A stretch of DNA of 64,000 nucleotides from Bacteroidota bacterium (lineage in GTDB: Bacteria > Bacteroidota > Bacteroidia > Chitinophagales > JADIYW01), in the NCBI GenBank assembly GCA_963169645.1, contig CAUJCO010000013.1, forward strand, positions 262,142-326,141, in the 5' to 3' direction. Below are positions 1-8,851 of this stretch, piece after piece (within the stretch, counting starts at the first letter, position 1; the number at the start of each line of letters is the position of its first letter). The notes under the pieces were generated by a model, which did no database searches, was not told the origin of the DNA, and saw nothing but the letters and a program-made list of their open reading frames with translations. The position numbers were made by a program, and so were the translations under genes.

Positions 1-18
1 TATATAGAAAATACATAC

Positions 19-621
19 ATGAATTTGAAAACAGTTTTTACAACAAGTACTATTTGGTTTTTAAGTGTAGTTTTTATCTATGCTAAAAACAATGCAGCGG
101 CAAAGAGTGTTAATACACAAAAGAGTTCTATTGAGTGGGTTGGCAAGAAGATGTTAGGACAACATAATGGCAACGTATCTTTAAAATCGGGAACATTACA
201 CCTTAAAAATAATGTTTTAACCGGTGGAAGTTTTGTGATAGACATGCAGTCTATTATTTGTACGGATATAAAAGATGCAGCATACAATGCAAATTTGGTA
301 AAACACCTTAAAGGCACTGATTTTTTTAATGTAGAATCTCATCCGACAGCTACATTAAAGATTACAAAAGTGTTAAAGTATGTTAAAAAACAGCATTCAT
401 ACAACGTAGAAGCTGATTTAACTATCAAAGGTATTACCCAGAAAATAAAATTTCCGGTGGAATTGAGTACCAACGGAAATGCAATTGAAGCAAATGCAAA
501 TATCACAATAGACAGAACTTTATGGGACATAAAGTATAAGTCTTCCAGTTTTTTTGAAGGGCTTGGTGACAAGGCGATAAAGAATGAAATTGGTTTTGTT
601 GTGAAGATTGTATCTAATTAA
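19..621 (+). CDS. YceI-family periplasmic lipid-binding-like protein
   Basis: A 200-residue protein with an N-terminal signal peptide (hydrophobic to about residue 22, ending near Tyr-Ala-Lys) and one YceI domain over the rest. The sequence shows the family's pattern: an opening strand with SIEWVGKK, a mid-domain stretch of 'DMQSI...NLVKHLKGTDFFNVESHPTA', and a late 'LTIKGITQKIKFPV' segment. YceI proteins are lipocalin-like beta barrels that bind isoprenoid-type lipids in the periplasm; the ligand here is unknown. The gene is monocistronic in this window and is followed by stacked hairpins. The ATG at 19 is the only sensible start; the promoter lies outside the window. Confidence 0.88.
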   Translation: MNLKTVFTTSTIWFLSVVFIYAKNNAAAKSVNTQKSSIEWVGKKMLGQHNGNVSLKSGTLHLKNNVLTGGSFVIDMQSIICTDIKDAAYNANLVKHLKGTDFFNVESHPTATLKITKVLKYVKKQHSYNVEADLTIKGITQKIKFPVELSTNGNAIEANANITIDRTLWDIKYKSSSFFEGLGDKAIKNEIGFVVKIVSN

Positions 622-635
622 TTTTAACTCTATTG

Positions 636-656
636 ATTGCCGAGAGGCAATTGGGT
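636..656 (+). terminator. Hairpin after the YceI gene
   Basis: ATTGCC (636-641), GAGA loop, GGCAAT (646-651), then TGGGTTTTT. It lies 14 bp after the YceI stop and is consistent with a weak intrinsic terminator. It is the first of three hairpins in this convergent gap. Confidence 0.5.
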
Positions 657-682
657 TTTTCATAGTTTTATGGTTTTTGTGG

Positions 683-717
683 CTTGTCCGATCCTTTGGG
701 TCGGACAAGTCATTTTT
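683..717. terminator. Strong hairpin in a convergent gap
   Basis: A 12-bp stem (683-694 with 698-709, one G-T wobble), a TTT loop, then CATTTTT on the plus side. It lies between the YceI gene (+) and the ABC exporter (-) and could end transcription from either direction. It is the most stable of the three hairpins here. Confidence 0.6.
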
Positions 718-726
718 AGGCCACAC

Positions 727-758
727 ATATATTACAAACTCTGGTAATATATCTTTTT
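727..758. terminator. Third hairpin in a convergent gap
   Basis: ATATATTAC (727-735) pairs with GTAATATAT (744-752) around an 8-nt loop and is followed by CTTTTT. The stem is AT-rich, so it is weaker than the 683-709 hairpin. Confidence 0.4.
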
Positions 759-825
759 AGGAATGAACCCAAAGGTCTCCGATTTTAGTTATCTAATAAA
801 ATAATGGAATTAGCGATAATTGATA

Positions 826-2670
826 TTATAATTGTTGCAGTGCCACCATTCTTTGATATTCACCCTTTAATTGCATCAACTGGTTATGTGTGCCTTGTTC
901 TACAATTTTTCCATCTTTCAATACAATAATCTCATCTGCAAATTGTACCGTCGATAAGCGATGTGCAATAATAATTGCCGTTTTATCGCGAAGCAAATTT
1001 TGCAACGCATCTTGTACTAATTTCTCGGCATTACTATCTAAATGAGAAGTTGCTTCGTCTAAAATTAAAATTGGTGCATCTTTATAAATAGCTCGTGCAA
1101 TAGATAAACGTTGCTGCTCACCTCCACTGAGTTTAATTCCGTTATCTCCAATATTTTCATCGTAACCATTCGGCAACTTCTCAATAAAATCTGTAGAATA
1201 CGCTAATCCTGCAGCTTGTTTTATTTTGGACAAATGTTGTGTTTGTCCTAATGCAATATTATTCGCAACGGTATCATTAAACAAAAAAGATTGCTGTGAC
1301 ACAAATGCCATCATACCGCGTAAATCTGCTTGTTTCATGGATTTTATGTCAACACCATCTATGCAAATTTCGCCGGAATGCACGTCAAAAAATCGCATTA
1401 ATAACTGTATAAATGTCGATTTTCCTGCACCGGAAACGCCAACAATCGCTATTTTTTTGCCTTTTGCTATTTCTAAATTTAATTGCTTAAATACAGCATG
1501 CCCATCATACCCAAACGATACATTTTTCCATTCAATCTTTTGTTCTAATGTATTTTTATTTATAGTTTTAGGTGCATCTTTAATTTGAATTTCTTGATGC
1601 AACACTTCTTCAATGCGATGCAAAGAAGCAATGCCTTTTTGTATAAAATAAAAAGCATTGGAGAAAGCTTTTGCCGGTTGTATAATTTGAGAAAATATAA
1701 CAATGAACGCAATAAACGCTTCTGCACTCAATGGCGACGTTTGATGAATAATCATCTTACCACCAAAATATAAAACAATAACCACTACACTGATTCCTAA
1801 GAATTCTGACAACGGCGTGGATAAATCTCGTTTACGAATCATCGTGGTGCCAATGGAAGTGTGTTGTTCATTTATCTTTCTAAAATTCGCTGCTAATTGT
1901 TTCTCTGCCGTAAACGATTTTATGACTCGTATTCCGGAAATGGTTTCTTCTGCCATAGAATTTAAAACACCTTGTAATTGTTGTGATTTAGAAGATGCAT
2001 TTTTTAATGTTTTACCAATTCGCCCGATTATATATCCGGAAATTGGCAAAATAATTAACACAAACAATGTCAGCTGTGGACTTAATAGCAACATCGTAAT
2101 TAAAGTAGCAATAATAGTGATAGGTTCTTTAAAAGCCACTTCTACAAAATGTAAGATGCCGTATTCTACTTCCTGCACATCATTGGTTAAGCGCGTCAGC
2201 ACATCACCTTTGCGTTTATCCGAGAAATATAATACTTGTAAGTGCAAAATCTTGTCGTACAATTGCTGTCGGATATTACCCGCAATTCCAGTACGCATCG
2301 ATGCTAAACAGTGTGCTGCCAGATAGCGAAATATATTTTTTATAAAAAATACAACAACCGTAAATACACATACAAACAACAGTGCTTTTGATTTCCCTAC
2401 TTCTATACTTTCACTATTTTGGATATAAGAAATGAGTGTATTGTTAAAATTTTGTGTAATGTAATTCTTTAAATCTAATAGATGAAATGATGTTGATTGT
2501 ATGGATTTCAATGCTAATTTATCTGCATTGAAAATGATGTTCAAAAATGGAATCAACATTAAAAAAGAAAAAATAGAGAAAACAGTGGACAGTAAATTAA
2601 ATAGGATACTCAGAACAATGTTCGGAATATAGGGTTTGCCATATTTTAATAAACTGCGTAAATCGTGCAT
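826..2670 (-). CDS. MsbA-like ABC exporter (fused permease and ATPase)
   Basis: A 614-residue half-transporter. The N-terminal half (about residues 15-335) is a six-helix exporter domain. The C-terminal half is the ATPase: Walker A GVSGAGKST at 411-419, Q-loop 'FVSQQSF', signature LSGGEQQ at 514-520, Walker B ILDEATSHLD around 535-544 and the H-loop 'IIAHRLST'. Exporters of this type work as homodimers in the inner membrane; the MsbA/lipid A flippase role is likely for a Gram-negative, but other lipid or drug substrates cannot be excluded. It is divergent from rbfA across only 32 bp, in which both genes have a -7 element. Confidence 0.9.
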   Translation of the reverse strand: MHDLRSLLKYGKPYIPNIVLSILFNLLSTVFSIFSFLMLIPFLNIIFNADKLALKSIQSTSFHLLDLKNYITQNFNNTLISYIQNSESIEVGKSKALLFVCVFTVVVFFIKNIFRYLAAHCLASMRTGIAGNIRQQLYDKILHLQVLYFSDKRKGDVLTRLTNDVQEVEYGILHFVEVAFKEPITIIATLITMLLLSPQLTLFVLIILPISGYIIGRIGKTLKNASSKSQQLQGVLNSMAEETISGIRVIKSFTAEKQLAANFRKINEQHTSIGTTMIRKRDLSTPLSEFLGISVVVIVLYFGGKMIIHQTSPLSAEAFIAFIVIFSQIIQPAKAFSNAFYFIQKGIASLHRIEEVLHQEIQIKDAPKTINKNTLEQKIEWKNVSFGYDGHAVFKQLNLEIAKGKKIAIVGVSGAGKSTFIQLLMRFFDVHSGEICIDGVDIKSMKQADLRGMMAFVSQQSFLFNDTVANNIALGQTQHLSKIKQAAGLAYSTDFIEKLPNGYDENIGDNGIKLSGGEQQRLSIARAIYKDAPILILDEATSHLDSNAEKLVQDALQNLLRDKTAIIIAHRLSTVQFADEIIVLKDGKIVEQGTHNQLMQLKGEYQRMVALQQL

Positions 2671-2677
2671 ATAATAG

Positions 2678-2685
2678 CAAAGATA
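2678..2685 (-). promoter_or_regulatory. -7 element of the ABC exporter
   Basis: On the minus strand it reads TATCTTTG, a perfect TAnnTTTG. Its last base is 7 nt from the ATG, predicting a leader of only a few bases. Confidence 0.6.
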
Positions 2686-2690
2686 TTATT

Positions 2691-2698
2691 TACTTTTG
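2691..2698 (+). promoter_or_regulatory. -7 element of rbfA
   Basis: TACTTTTG, 4 nt before the rbfA ATG, so the transcript is probably leaderless. It lies 5 bp from the opposing -7 element of the ABC exporter, so the two RNA polymerases would compete for this 32-bp gap. Confidence 0.6.
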
Positions 2699-2702
2699 TT
2701 TT

Positions 2703-3095
2703 ATGGAATCAATAAAACAAAGACAAGTAGCTAAAACCATCCAGATTGCTATGAGCGAATTGGTACAAAAGGAAATACAACCTATGTTAGAAGGTGCGTT
2801 GTTGACCGTTTCTGGTGTACGCGTAACTCCTGATTTATATACCGCACGAATATATGTCAGCATCTACAACCATGCCAAGCCTGATTCTATTTTGGATATG
2901 TTAGATAAAAACAACAAACAAATACGTGGTTTTTTAGGCAATAAAATCCGAAATAAAGTACGTTCCGTTCCACAGTTAGAATTTTTTAAAGATGATACAT
3001 TAGAAGATGTACAAAACTTAGAACGCATTTTTAGTGAAATTAAAAAGAAAGATGCAGAGATAGAACAACTCCGAAAAAAAGATGAAAACAAATAA
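2703..3095 (+). CDS. rbfA: Ribosome-binding factor A
   Basis: A 130-residue protein of typical RbfA length. RbfA binds the 30S subunit and helps mature the 5' end of 16S rRNA. The KH-like core is visible: an N-terminal helix with 'QRQVAKTIQIAMSEL', 'LTVSGVRVTPDLYTARIYVSI', and 'NKIRNKVRSVPQLEFFKDDTLE' near residues 80-102, matching the family's 'R...P.L.F..D' motif. The tail (about 108-130) is charged and probably disordered. It is followed after 23 bp by a LolC/E-type permease gene on the same strand. Confidence 0.93.
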   Translation: MESIKQRQVAKTIQIAMSELVQKEIQPMLEGALLTVSGVRVTPDLYTARIYVSIYNHAKPDSILDMLDKNNKQIRGFLGNKIRNKVRSVPQLEFFKDDTLEDVQNLERIFSEIKKKDAEIEQLRKKDENK

Positions 3096-3118
3096 CCACT
3101 TTTGTTTATCCATACGGC

Positions 3119-4357
3119 ATGAACCTCGAACTGCAAATAGCCAAACGTTACCTTTTTAGTAAAAAATCAACAAATGCCATTAATATCATTTCGTTGGTAA
3201 GTGGCGTAGCTATGTTTTTTGGAACCATGGCACTCATTTTGGTTTTATCGGTATTTAATGGCTTGGAAGGTTTAATAAAATCATTGTATGCTGTTTTTTA
3301 TGCTGATGTTGCGGTATTGCCTGCACAAGGAAAATCATTTGAAATTACCACTGCTTTACAACAAAAAGTAAAGAACATTTCTTACATCGATGCGGCAACG
3401 TATGTTTTAGAAGAAAATGCACTTTTAGAATACAACGACCGTCAACATATTTGCACCATCAAAGGTGTGGACAGTAATTATTTTAAAGTAGTGCAACATT
3501 TCGACCAACACATCATTGATGGGAAAAAAATAATACAAAAAGACAGTATTCCGTATGCCATTTTAGGTGTTGGTGTCGCATTAAAACTCGGCATGAATGC
3601 AGCGGCATCCTTTGAGCCACTTTCTATTTATATGCCGAAAAAAACTTCGAGTTCCTTTGCATCGATGGAAAATGCATTTAATAAAAGTTATATCACTACC
3701 AGCGGAGCATTTGCCGTTTCTGATGAATTTGATTCCAAATACACCATCGTTCCTATTTCATTTTTTCAGTCGTTAACAGAAAATGAAAATCGGGCTTCTA
3801 AAATAGAAATTCGACTAAAAAATCCTGCACAAACCGATAAAGCAATTCAAACATTCAAAAAAGAATTAGGCAACGCATTTACCATTAAAAGCAGATACGA
3901 ACAAAATGAAGTACTCTACAAAATATTGAAGAGTGAAAAATGGATTACATTTGCCATTTTAATTTTCATTATGATCATTGCGGCATTCAATATCATTGGT
4001 GCTTTATCCATGTTAGTTTTAGAAAAGAAAAAAGATGTTGCTACGTTAACTGCATTGGGTTTACAAAAAAACAGCATCCTAAAAATATTTTTATTAGAAG
4101 GTATTTTAATGTCGTGCATTGGTGCTTTTTTAGGTATGTTGTTCGCATGTATACTTTGTATTATTCAAGATAAAATAGGAATAATACCAATGCCCGGAAG
4201 TTCTTTTTTAGTCAATTACTATCCGGTAAAAATGCAACTTACCGATTTCTTGGCTGTTAGCTCTGTTGTTGTGTTCATCAGTTTGATTGCCGCCTATTTA
4301 CCGGCAAAAAAAGCAGCAGCGTCTGTAGAAAAAGAATACTTGAGTTATTTATCCTAA
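3119..4357 (+). CDS. LolC/LolE-type ABC permease (FtsX/MacB fold)
   Basis: A 412-residue inner-membrane protein with four helices: about 20-45, 275-300, 320-345 and 372-395. A large periplasmic domain lies between helices 1 and 2. This is the arrangement of LolC/LolE and other FtsX-family permeases. The opening 'AKRYLFSKKSTNAINIIS' is typical of the lipoprotein-releasing group in Bacteroidota. It would extract lipoproteins from the inner membrane with a separate LolD-like ATPase, which is not encoded here. It lies 23 bp after rbfA and is probably co-transcribed with it. Confidence 0.85.
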   Translation: MNLELQIAKRYLFSKKSTNAINIISLVSGVAMFFGTMALILVLSVFNGLEGLIKSLYAVFYADVAVLPAQGKSFEITTALQQKVKNISYIDAATYVLEENALLEYNDRQHICTIKGVDSNYFKVVQHFDQHIIDGKKIIQKDSIPYAILGVGVALKLGMNAAASFEPLSIYMPKKTSSSFASMENAFNKSYITTSGAFAVSDEFDSKYTIVPISFFQSLTENENRASKIEIRLKNPAQTDKAIQTFKKELGNAFTIKSRYEQNEVLYKILKSEKWITFAILIFIMIIAAFNIIGALSMLVLEKKKDVATLTALGLQKNSILKIFLLEGILMSCIGAFLGMLFACILCIIQDKIGIIPMPGSSFLVNYYPVKMQLTDFLAVSSVVVFISLIAAYLPAKKAAASVEKEYLSYLS

Positions 4358-4410
4358 CACAAGTATAAAGTAATTAAATTAGTTCCTATTTTTAAACCAT
4401 AAGCAAGTAC

Positions 4411-4953
4411 ATGAAAAAATTCATTTCCATTTTATGCCTATCTCTCTTTTTTACAATAGGATATACTCAAACAAATAAAACAAAAATAGAAGACGCCGTT
4501 TTTACGAAAGGTTCTTTATATAAACAAGAAGTTTTTTCGGTAGATAATATTGCTGCATTTCGATTAGATGCCATAAAAGTTACAAACTTGGAAAAATTTG
4601 ACATTACTACCGGTGTTCGAATAGTACAGAAAAGAATCTTTGGAAAAAATCCGGAAACATTCACCAATTACATCGATGCAAATGAAATAAGTGGTGTAAT
4701 TACAGCACTACAATACATCAAAACTATTTTAAAAAGCAATACTATTCCATCTAATTATACTGAAATTAAATACAGTACACCTTCGGGTTTTCAAATAGCA
4801 TTAATAACCATCTTAAATGAACAAGATAAATTAACGTGGGAATTTATGGCACAACCCAATCTATCTGTTGAAAAAACGCGCGTAAGCTTATCTTTAAAAG
4901 ATATTGATACTTTACTTAAAGCGTTTGAACAAGCTAAGCAAAAGCTGCAATAA
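4411..4953 (+). CDS. Conserved secreted protein of unknown function
   Basis: A 180-residue protein with a clear signal peptide (MKK..., hydrophobic to about residue 18, likely cut after GYTQ or nearby). The mature part is mixed alpha/beta with a basic patch near 70-80 and no cysteine pairs or catalytic motif that I recognise. It follows the LolC/E-type gene by 53 bp on the same strand. No function is assigned; the length and lack of repeats suggest a small soluble periplasmic protein. Confidence 0.7.
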   Translation: MKKFISILCLSLFFTIGYTQTNKTKIEDAVFTKGSLYKQEVFSVDNIAAFRLDAIKVTNLEKFDITTGVRIVQKRIFGKNPETFTNYIDANEISGVITALQYIKTILKSNTIPSNYTEIKYSTPSGFQIALITILNEQDKLTWEFMAQPNLSVEKTRVSLSLKDIDTLLKAFEQAKQKLQ

Positions 4954-5090
4954 TACAACTTCTCTAACATACTATTACTACAACCTAAAACAGAAACCAG
5001 CATTGTATATTCTGTGTCAATTTGTATTTGCAATTACGTTAAGAATGAAAAAAATCAGCATTTAACTGCTCCTACTACCTACTTTTTTGC

Positions 5091-5098
5091 TACTTTTG
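5091..5098 (+). promoter_or_regulatory. -7 element of guaB
   Basis: TACTTTTG ending 3 nt before the ATG at 5102. It argues for the ATG start over the in-frame TTG at 5087, which lies upstream of this element and would not be transcribed. Confidence 0.6.
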
Positions 5099-5101
5099 CA
5101 C

Positions 5102-6589
5102 ATGGAAACACTCTCTCATTTTTCTACCACTCATAAATTTGCCGGCGAAGGTCTTACTTTTGATGACGTATTATTATTACCGGCTTACTCACAAATATTA
5201 CCAAGAGAAACTGATTTACGCACGCAAGTAACGCGAAACATCAGCATCAATATTCCGATTTTGTCTGCCGCTATGGATACTGTAACGGAATCCAACTTGG
5301 CTATTGCGTTGGCCCGTGAAGGCGGAATTGGTGTATTGCATAAAAATATGTCTATTGAGGCACAAGCGGCCGAAGTACGCAAAGTAAAACGCTCTGAAAG
5401 TGGATTAATCACCGACCCTATTACCTTGAAACCTACTTCTCGTGTTGCAGATGCATTTGCATCTATGTCTGAAAATAGAATCGGTGGAATTCCAATTACT
5501 GACGAAAACGGCATTTTAGTTGGCATTTTAACCAATAGAGATTTAAGATTTTGTAAGGACAGAAATATGCTGATTGCCGACTTAATGACAAAAGAAAGAT
5601 TAATAACAGCACCGGAAAAAACAACATTAAAAGAAGCAGAAGACATTTTGCATCAATATAGAATTGAGAAATTACCCATCGTTGACAAGAACAATAAATT
5701 AGTTGGTTTAATCACGTATAAAGATATTTTAAAAGTAAAAAATTATCCAAATTCTTCTAAAGATAATTCCGGAAGATTGCGCGTAGCAGCAGCAGTAGGT
5801 GTTACTGCCGACATGATGCAACGCATAGAAGCACTTGTAAATGTTGGCGTTGATTTTATTAGTATTGACACTGCTCACGGACATTCACAAGGTGTACTTT
5901 CTGCGGTAAAAAATGCCAAAACCACTTTTAAAAACTTAGATATTGTGGGTGGAAATGTAGCAACCGGAGCAGCGGCAAAAGCGTTGGCTGATGCCGGTGT
6001 GGACGCCGTAAAAGTAGGTGTTGGGCCGGGTTCTATTTGCACGACACGTGTAGTTGCCGGTGTTGGTGTTCCACAATTAAGTGCCATTTATGATGCAGCT
6101 TTAGCCTTAAAGAATACAGGCGTTCCTGTTATTGGTGATGGTGGTATTCGTTACACCGGCGACATGGTAAAAGCTTTAGCTGCGGGTGCAAGCACTATCA
6201 TGGCAGGTTCACTTTTTGCAGGCTCCGAAGAAAGTCCGGGAAAAACCGTCATTTTTGAAGGACGTAAGTTCAAAACATATCGCGGAATGGGTAGCTTGGA
6301 AGCTATGCAAGAAGGTAGCAAAGATCGCTATTTCCAAGATGTAGAAGAAGATATTAAAAAATTAGTGCCGGAAGGAATTGTAGGTCGTGTACCATATAAA
6401 GGAACGCTAAGCGAAATAGTATACCAATTTGTAGGTGGATTGCGTGCCGGTATGGGTTATTGCGGAGCAAAAGATATTCCTACTTTACAAGAAACCGCTC
6501 AATTTGTAAAAATCACGACAGCCGGTGTCAATGAGAGTCACCCACACGATGTTACTATCACCAACGAAGCACCAAATTACAGTAGATAA
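5102..6589 (+). CDS. guaB: IMP dehydrogenase
   Basis: A 495-residue enzyme that oxidises IMP to XMP with NAD+, the first committed step of GMP synthesis. It has a TIM barrel opening with '[14 protein letters not shown]', an inserted pair of CBS domains (about residues 100-215), the catalytic loop 'GPGSICTTR' with Cys at about 313, and the late '[10 protein letters not shown]' flap motif. I place the start at ATG 5102; an upstream TTG (5087) adds five residues but precedes the predicted transcription start. It is convergent with recG. The purine salvage gene hpt lies elsewhere in the window (55.4 kb). Confidence 0.96.
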   Translation: METLSHFSTTHKFAGEGLTFDDVLLLPAYSQILPRETDLRTQVTRNISINIPILSAAMDTVTESNLAIALAREGGIGVLHKNMSIEAQAAEVRKVKRSESGLITDPITLKPTSRVADAFASMSENRIGGIPITDENGILVGILTNRDLRFCKDRNMLIADLMTKERLITAPEKTTLKEAEDILHQYRIEKLPIVDKNNKLVGLITYKDILKVKNYPNSSKDNSGRLRVAAAVGVTADMMQRIEALVNVGVDFISIDTAHGHSQGVLSAVKNAKTTFKNLDIVGGNVATGAAAKALADAGVDAVKVGVGPGSICTTRVVAGVGVPQLSAIYDAALALKNTGVPVIGDGGIRYTGDMVKALAAGASTIMAGSLFAGSEESPGKTVIFEGRKFKTYRGMGSLEAMQEGSKDRYFQDVEEDIKKLVPEGIVGRVPYKGTLSEIVYQFVGGLRAGMGYCGAKDIPTLQETAQFVKITTAGVNESHPHDVTITNEAPNYSR

Positions 6590-6650
6590 ACTTATTGTGC
6601 GGTTTGAATTTCGATGAAATAGAATAAGAATTTAAAATAGTTGAAATATA

Positions 6651-8765
6651 TTAACTTACATTTTGCCAAAAACTCTTATTGGTATTTAATTGCATTAGAT
6701 AATTTTTTAAGGAAAGATGTTCTATTTTATTAAACGTAGCATCCGCTTCTAATAATGCAATCGCCGCCTTTCTGGCTTCTTCTACAATAGGTCCGTCGGT
6801 TGCTAAATTGGCAATTTTTAAATCTATATTTCCGCTTTGTTGCGTACCGTCCATATTTCCGGGGCCGCGCAATTCTAAATCAACTTCAGAAATTTTAAAA
6901 CCATCGTTAGTTTCCACCATAGTTTGAATGCGTTTTTTACCATCTGCTGTCAACTTATGCGTCGTCATCAAAATACAAAAAGATTGCTCGGCACCACGAC
7001 CAACTCGACCTCTTAATTGGTGTAATTGCGACAAACCAAATCGTTCGGCATTTTCAATAATCATTACGCTTGCGTTGGGTACATTTACACCAACTTCAAT
7101 AACTGTTGTTGCCACCATTATTTGTGTTTCACCTTTTACAAAGCGTTGCATCTCAAAATCTTTATTTTCAGCTTTCATTTTGCCATGCACGATACTTACA
7201 TTATATGTTGGCAGTGGAAATGCTCTACTAATGCTTTCAAATCCATTTTGCAAATCAATTAAATCTACTTTTTCGCTTTCATCAATTAATGGATATACAA
7301 TATAAATTTGTCTTCCTTTTGCAATTTCATCCCGCATAAATTCAAATACAGCAATACGTTGTGTTTCATACCGATGCACTGTTTTTATTGGTTTTCTTCC
7401 AGGTGGCAATTCATCTAAAACAGACACATCTAAATCGCCATAAAGCGTCATTGCCAACGTTCGTGGAATAGGCGTTGCTGTCATCACCAAAACATGCGGT
7501 AACACCGTGTTTTTTTTCCATAATTTAGCACGCTGTGCCACCCCAAAGCGATGCTGTTCGTCTATCACTACAATGCCTAAATTATGAAACTGAACGGCAT
7601 CTTCTAATAGTGCATGCGTTCCTATAATCAAATGAGCTTCGCCGGATGCAATATCTTGTAATATGTGTTTGCGTTCTTTGGCTTTGGTCGATCCGGTGAG
7701 CAATACCATCCGAACTCCAATTTGCGAGCAATAAGCTGATAAGCCTGCAAAATGCTGTTGTGCTAAAATCTCAGTAGGTGCCATTAAAGCAGCTTGATGT
7801 TGATTATCTACCGCCATCAACATGGTAAGAAAAGCAACCATTGTTTTTCCGGAGCCCACATCGCCTTGTAATAAACGGTTCATCTGCTTGCCGGAAAGAG
7901 TATCTTTTCTTATTTCTTTTAACACCCGTTTTTGTGCATTGGTGAGCTCAAATGGTAAGTGGGTATCGTAAAAAGATTTGAACGTTGCATCTATCTTTTC
8001 AAAATAAATGCCGGCTTCTCTTTTTCTAATTATTTTTAATTGCAACAGATTTAATTGAATTAAAAATAACTCTTCAAACTTCAACCGTTTTACTGCTTCA
8101 TTTTGCAAAGCAAGTGTTTGTGGCAGATGTATATTCCGTATTGCATCCAATCTATTTAATAATTTATATTTTGATAGTATGGAAGCAGGCAGCATATCTG
8201 AAATATGTTCCGGTTTCAGTTGGGAAAGCAATTGCTGCATCAACTTAAAAATAGCTTTACTATCTAAGTTTTTTGTTTTCATTTTCTCAGATGTATTATA
8301 CATCGAGCGAAATATTCCAACAGTTTCTGCATTATAATCAGCTAACTTTTCTAATTCAGGGTGCGTGATATTCATTTTACCATTAAACCAAGTGGGCTTC
8401 CCATATAAAATATAGGTTTCCGTTTGACTTAAACTTTTCTGTAACCACTTTAATCCTTGAAACCAAACTAACTCAATCTGTCCTGAATTATCATAAAATA
8501 CAGCGGTCAATCTTCTGGCTCTTCCGTTTCCAACTTCTTGTATGTTCTTAATTTTCCCTTTGAGTTGTATATAGGTTTGAGTATTATCTATATGTTCAAT
8601 GGAATAAAATTGAGTACGATCAATATATCGATATGGATAGAGTTTTAATAAATCACCAAACGTATAAATTGCTGCTTCATTTTTTAAAATTGCAGCACGC
8701 TCAGGACCAACACCTTTCAAATATTCAATTGGCGTATCTAAAAAATGTTGCGTACGTGTTTGCAT
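6651..8765 (-). CDS. recG: ATP-dependent DNA helicase RecG
   Basis: A 704-residue helicase that remodels stalled forks and Holliday junctions. An N-terminal wedge/OB domain (about 15-165) is followed by a superfamily-2 helicase core: Walker A GDVGSGKT at 301-308, DEQH box at 402-405, 'TATPIPRTLAM' after it, and the RecG-specific 'QLHQLRGRVGRG' motif. The length is normal. On the minus strand a perfect TATCTTTG lies 5 nt before the ATG. Its 3' end converges on guaB with 61 bp between. Confidence 0.96.
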   Translation of the reverse strand: MQTRTQHFLDTPIEYLKGVGPERAAILKNEAAIYTFGDLLKLYPYRYIDRTQFYSIEHIDNTQTYIQLKGKIKNIQEVGNGRARRLTAVFYDNSGQIELVWFQGLKWLQKSLSQTETYILYGKPTWFNGKMNITHPELEKLADYNAETVGIFRSMYNTSEKMKTKNLDSKAIFKLMQQLLSQLKPEHISDMLPASILSKYKLLNRLDAIRNIHLPQTLALQNEAVKRLKFEELFLIQLNLLQLKIIRKREAGIYFEKIDATFKSFYDTHLPFELTNAQKRVLKEIRKDTLSGKQMNRLLQGDVGSGKTMVAFLTMLMAVDNQHQAALMAPTEILAQQHFAGLSAYCSQIGVRMVLLTGSTKAKERKHILQDIASGEAHLIIGTHALLEDAVQFHNLGIVVIDEQHRFGVAQRAKLWKKNTVLPHVLVMTATPIPRTLAMTLYGDLDVSVLDELPPGRKPIKTVHRYETQRIAVFEFMRDEIAKGRQIYIVYPLIDESEKVDLIDLQNGFESISRAFPLPTYNVSIVHGKMKAENKDFEMQRFVKGETQIMVATTVIEVGVNVPNASVMIIENAERFGLSQLHQLRGRVGRGAEQSFCILMTTHKLTADGKKRIQTMVETNDGFKISEVDLELRGPGNMDGTQQSGNIDLKIANLATDGPIVEEARKAAIALLEADATFNKIEHLSLKNYLMQLNTNKSFWQNVS

Positions 8766-8770
8766 TAAAG

Positions 8771-8778
8771 CAAAGATA
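8771..8778 (-). promoter_or_regulatory. -7 element of recG
   Basis: On the minus strand it reads TATCTTTG, ending 5 nt before the recG ATG. This predicts a leaderless or almost leaderless message. Confidence 0.6.
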
Positions 8779-8839
8779 AAAAAATATACACTTTCTAATT
8801 TTATTGATAAAAAACAAAAAAACAGATTTTACGATTGAT

Positions 8840-8847
8840 TATATTTG
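8840..8847 (+). promoter_or_regulatory. -7 element of the amidase gene
   Basis: TATATTTG ending 4 nt before the ATG at 8852; again a predicted leaderless start. Confidence 0.55.
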
Positions 8848-8851
8848 ATAT

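Noticed and set aside
5087..5101. TTG start adding five residues to GuaB
   Set aside because: It lies upstream of the -7 element at 5091-5098, so it would not be transcribed, and the added residues are not conserved.
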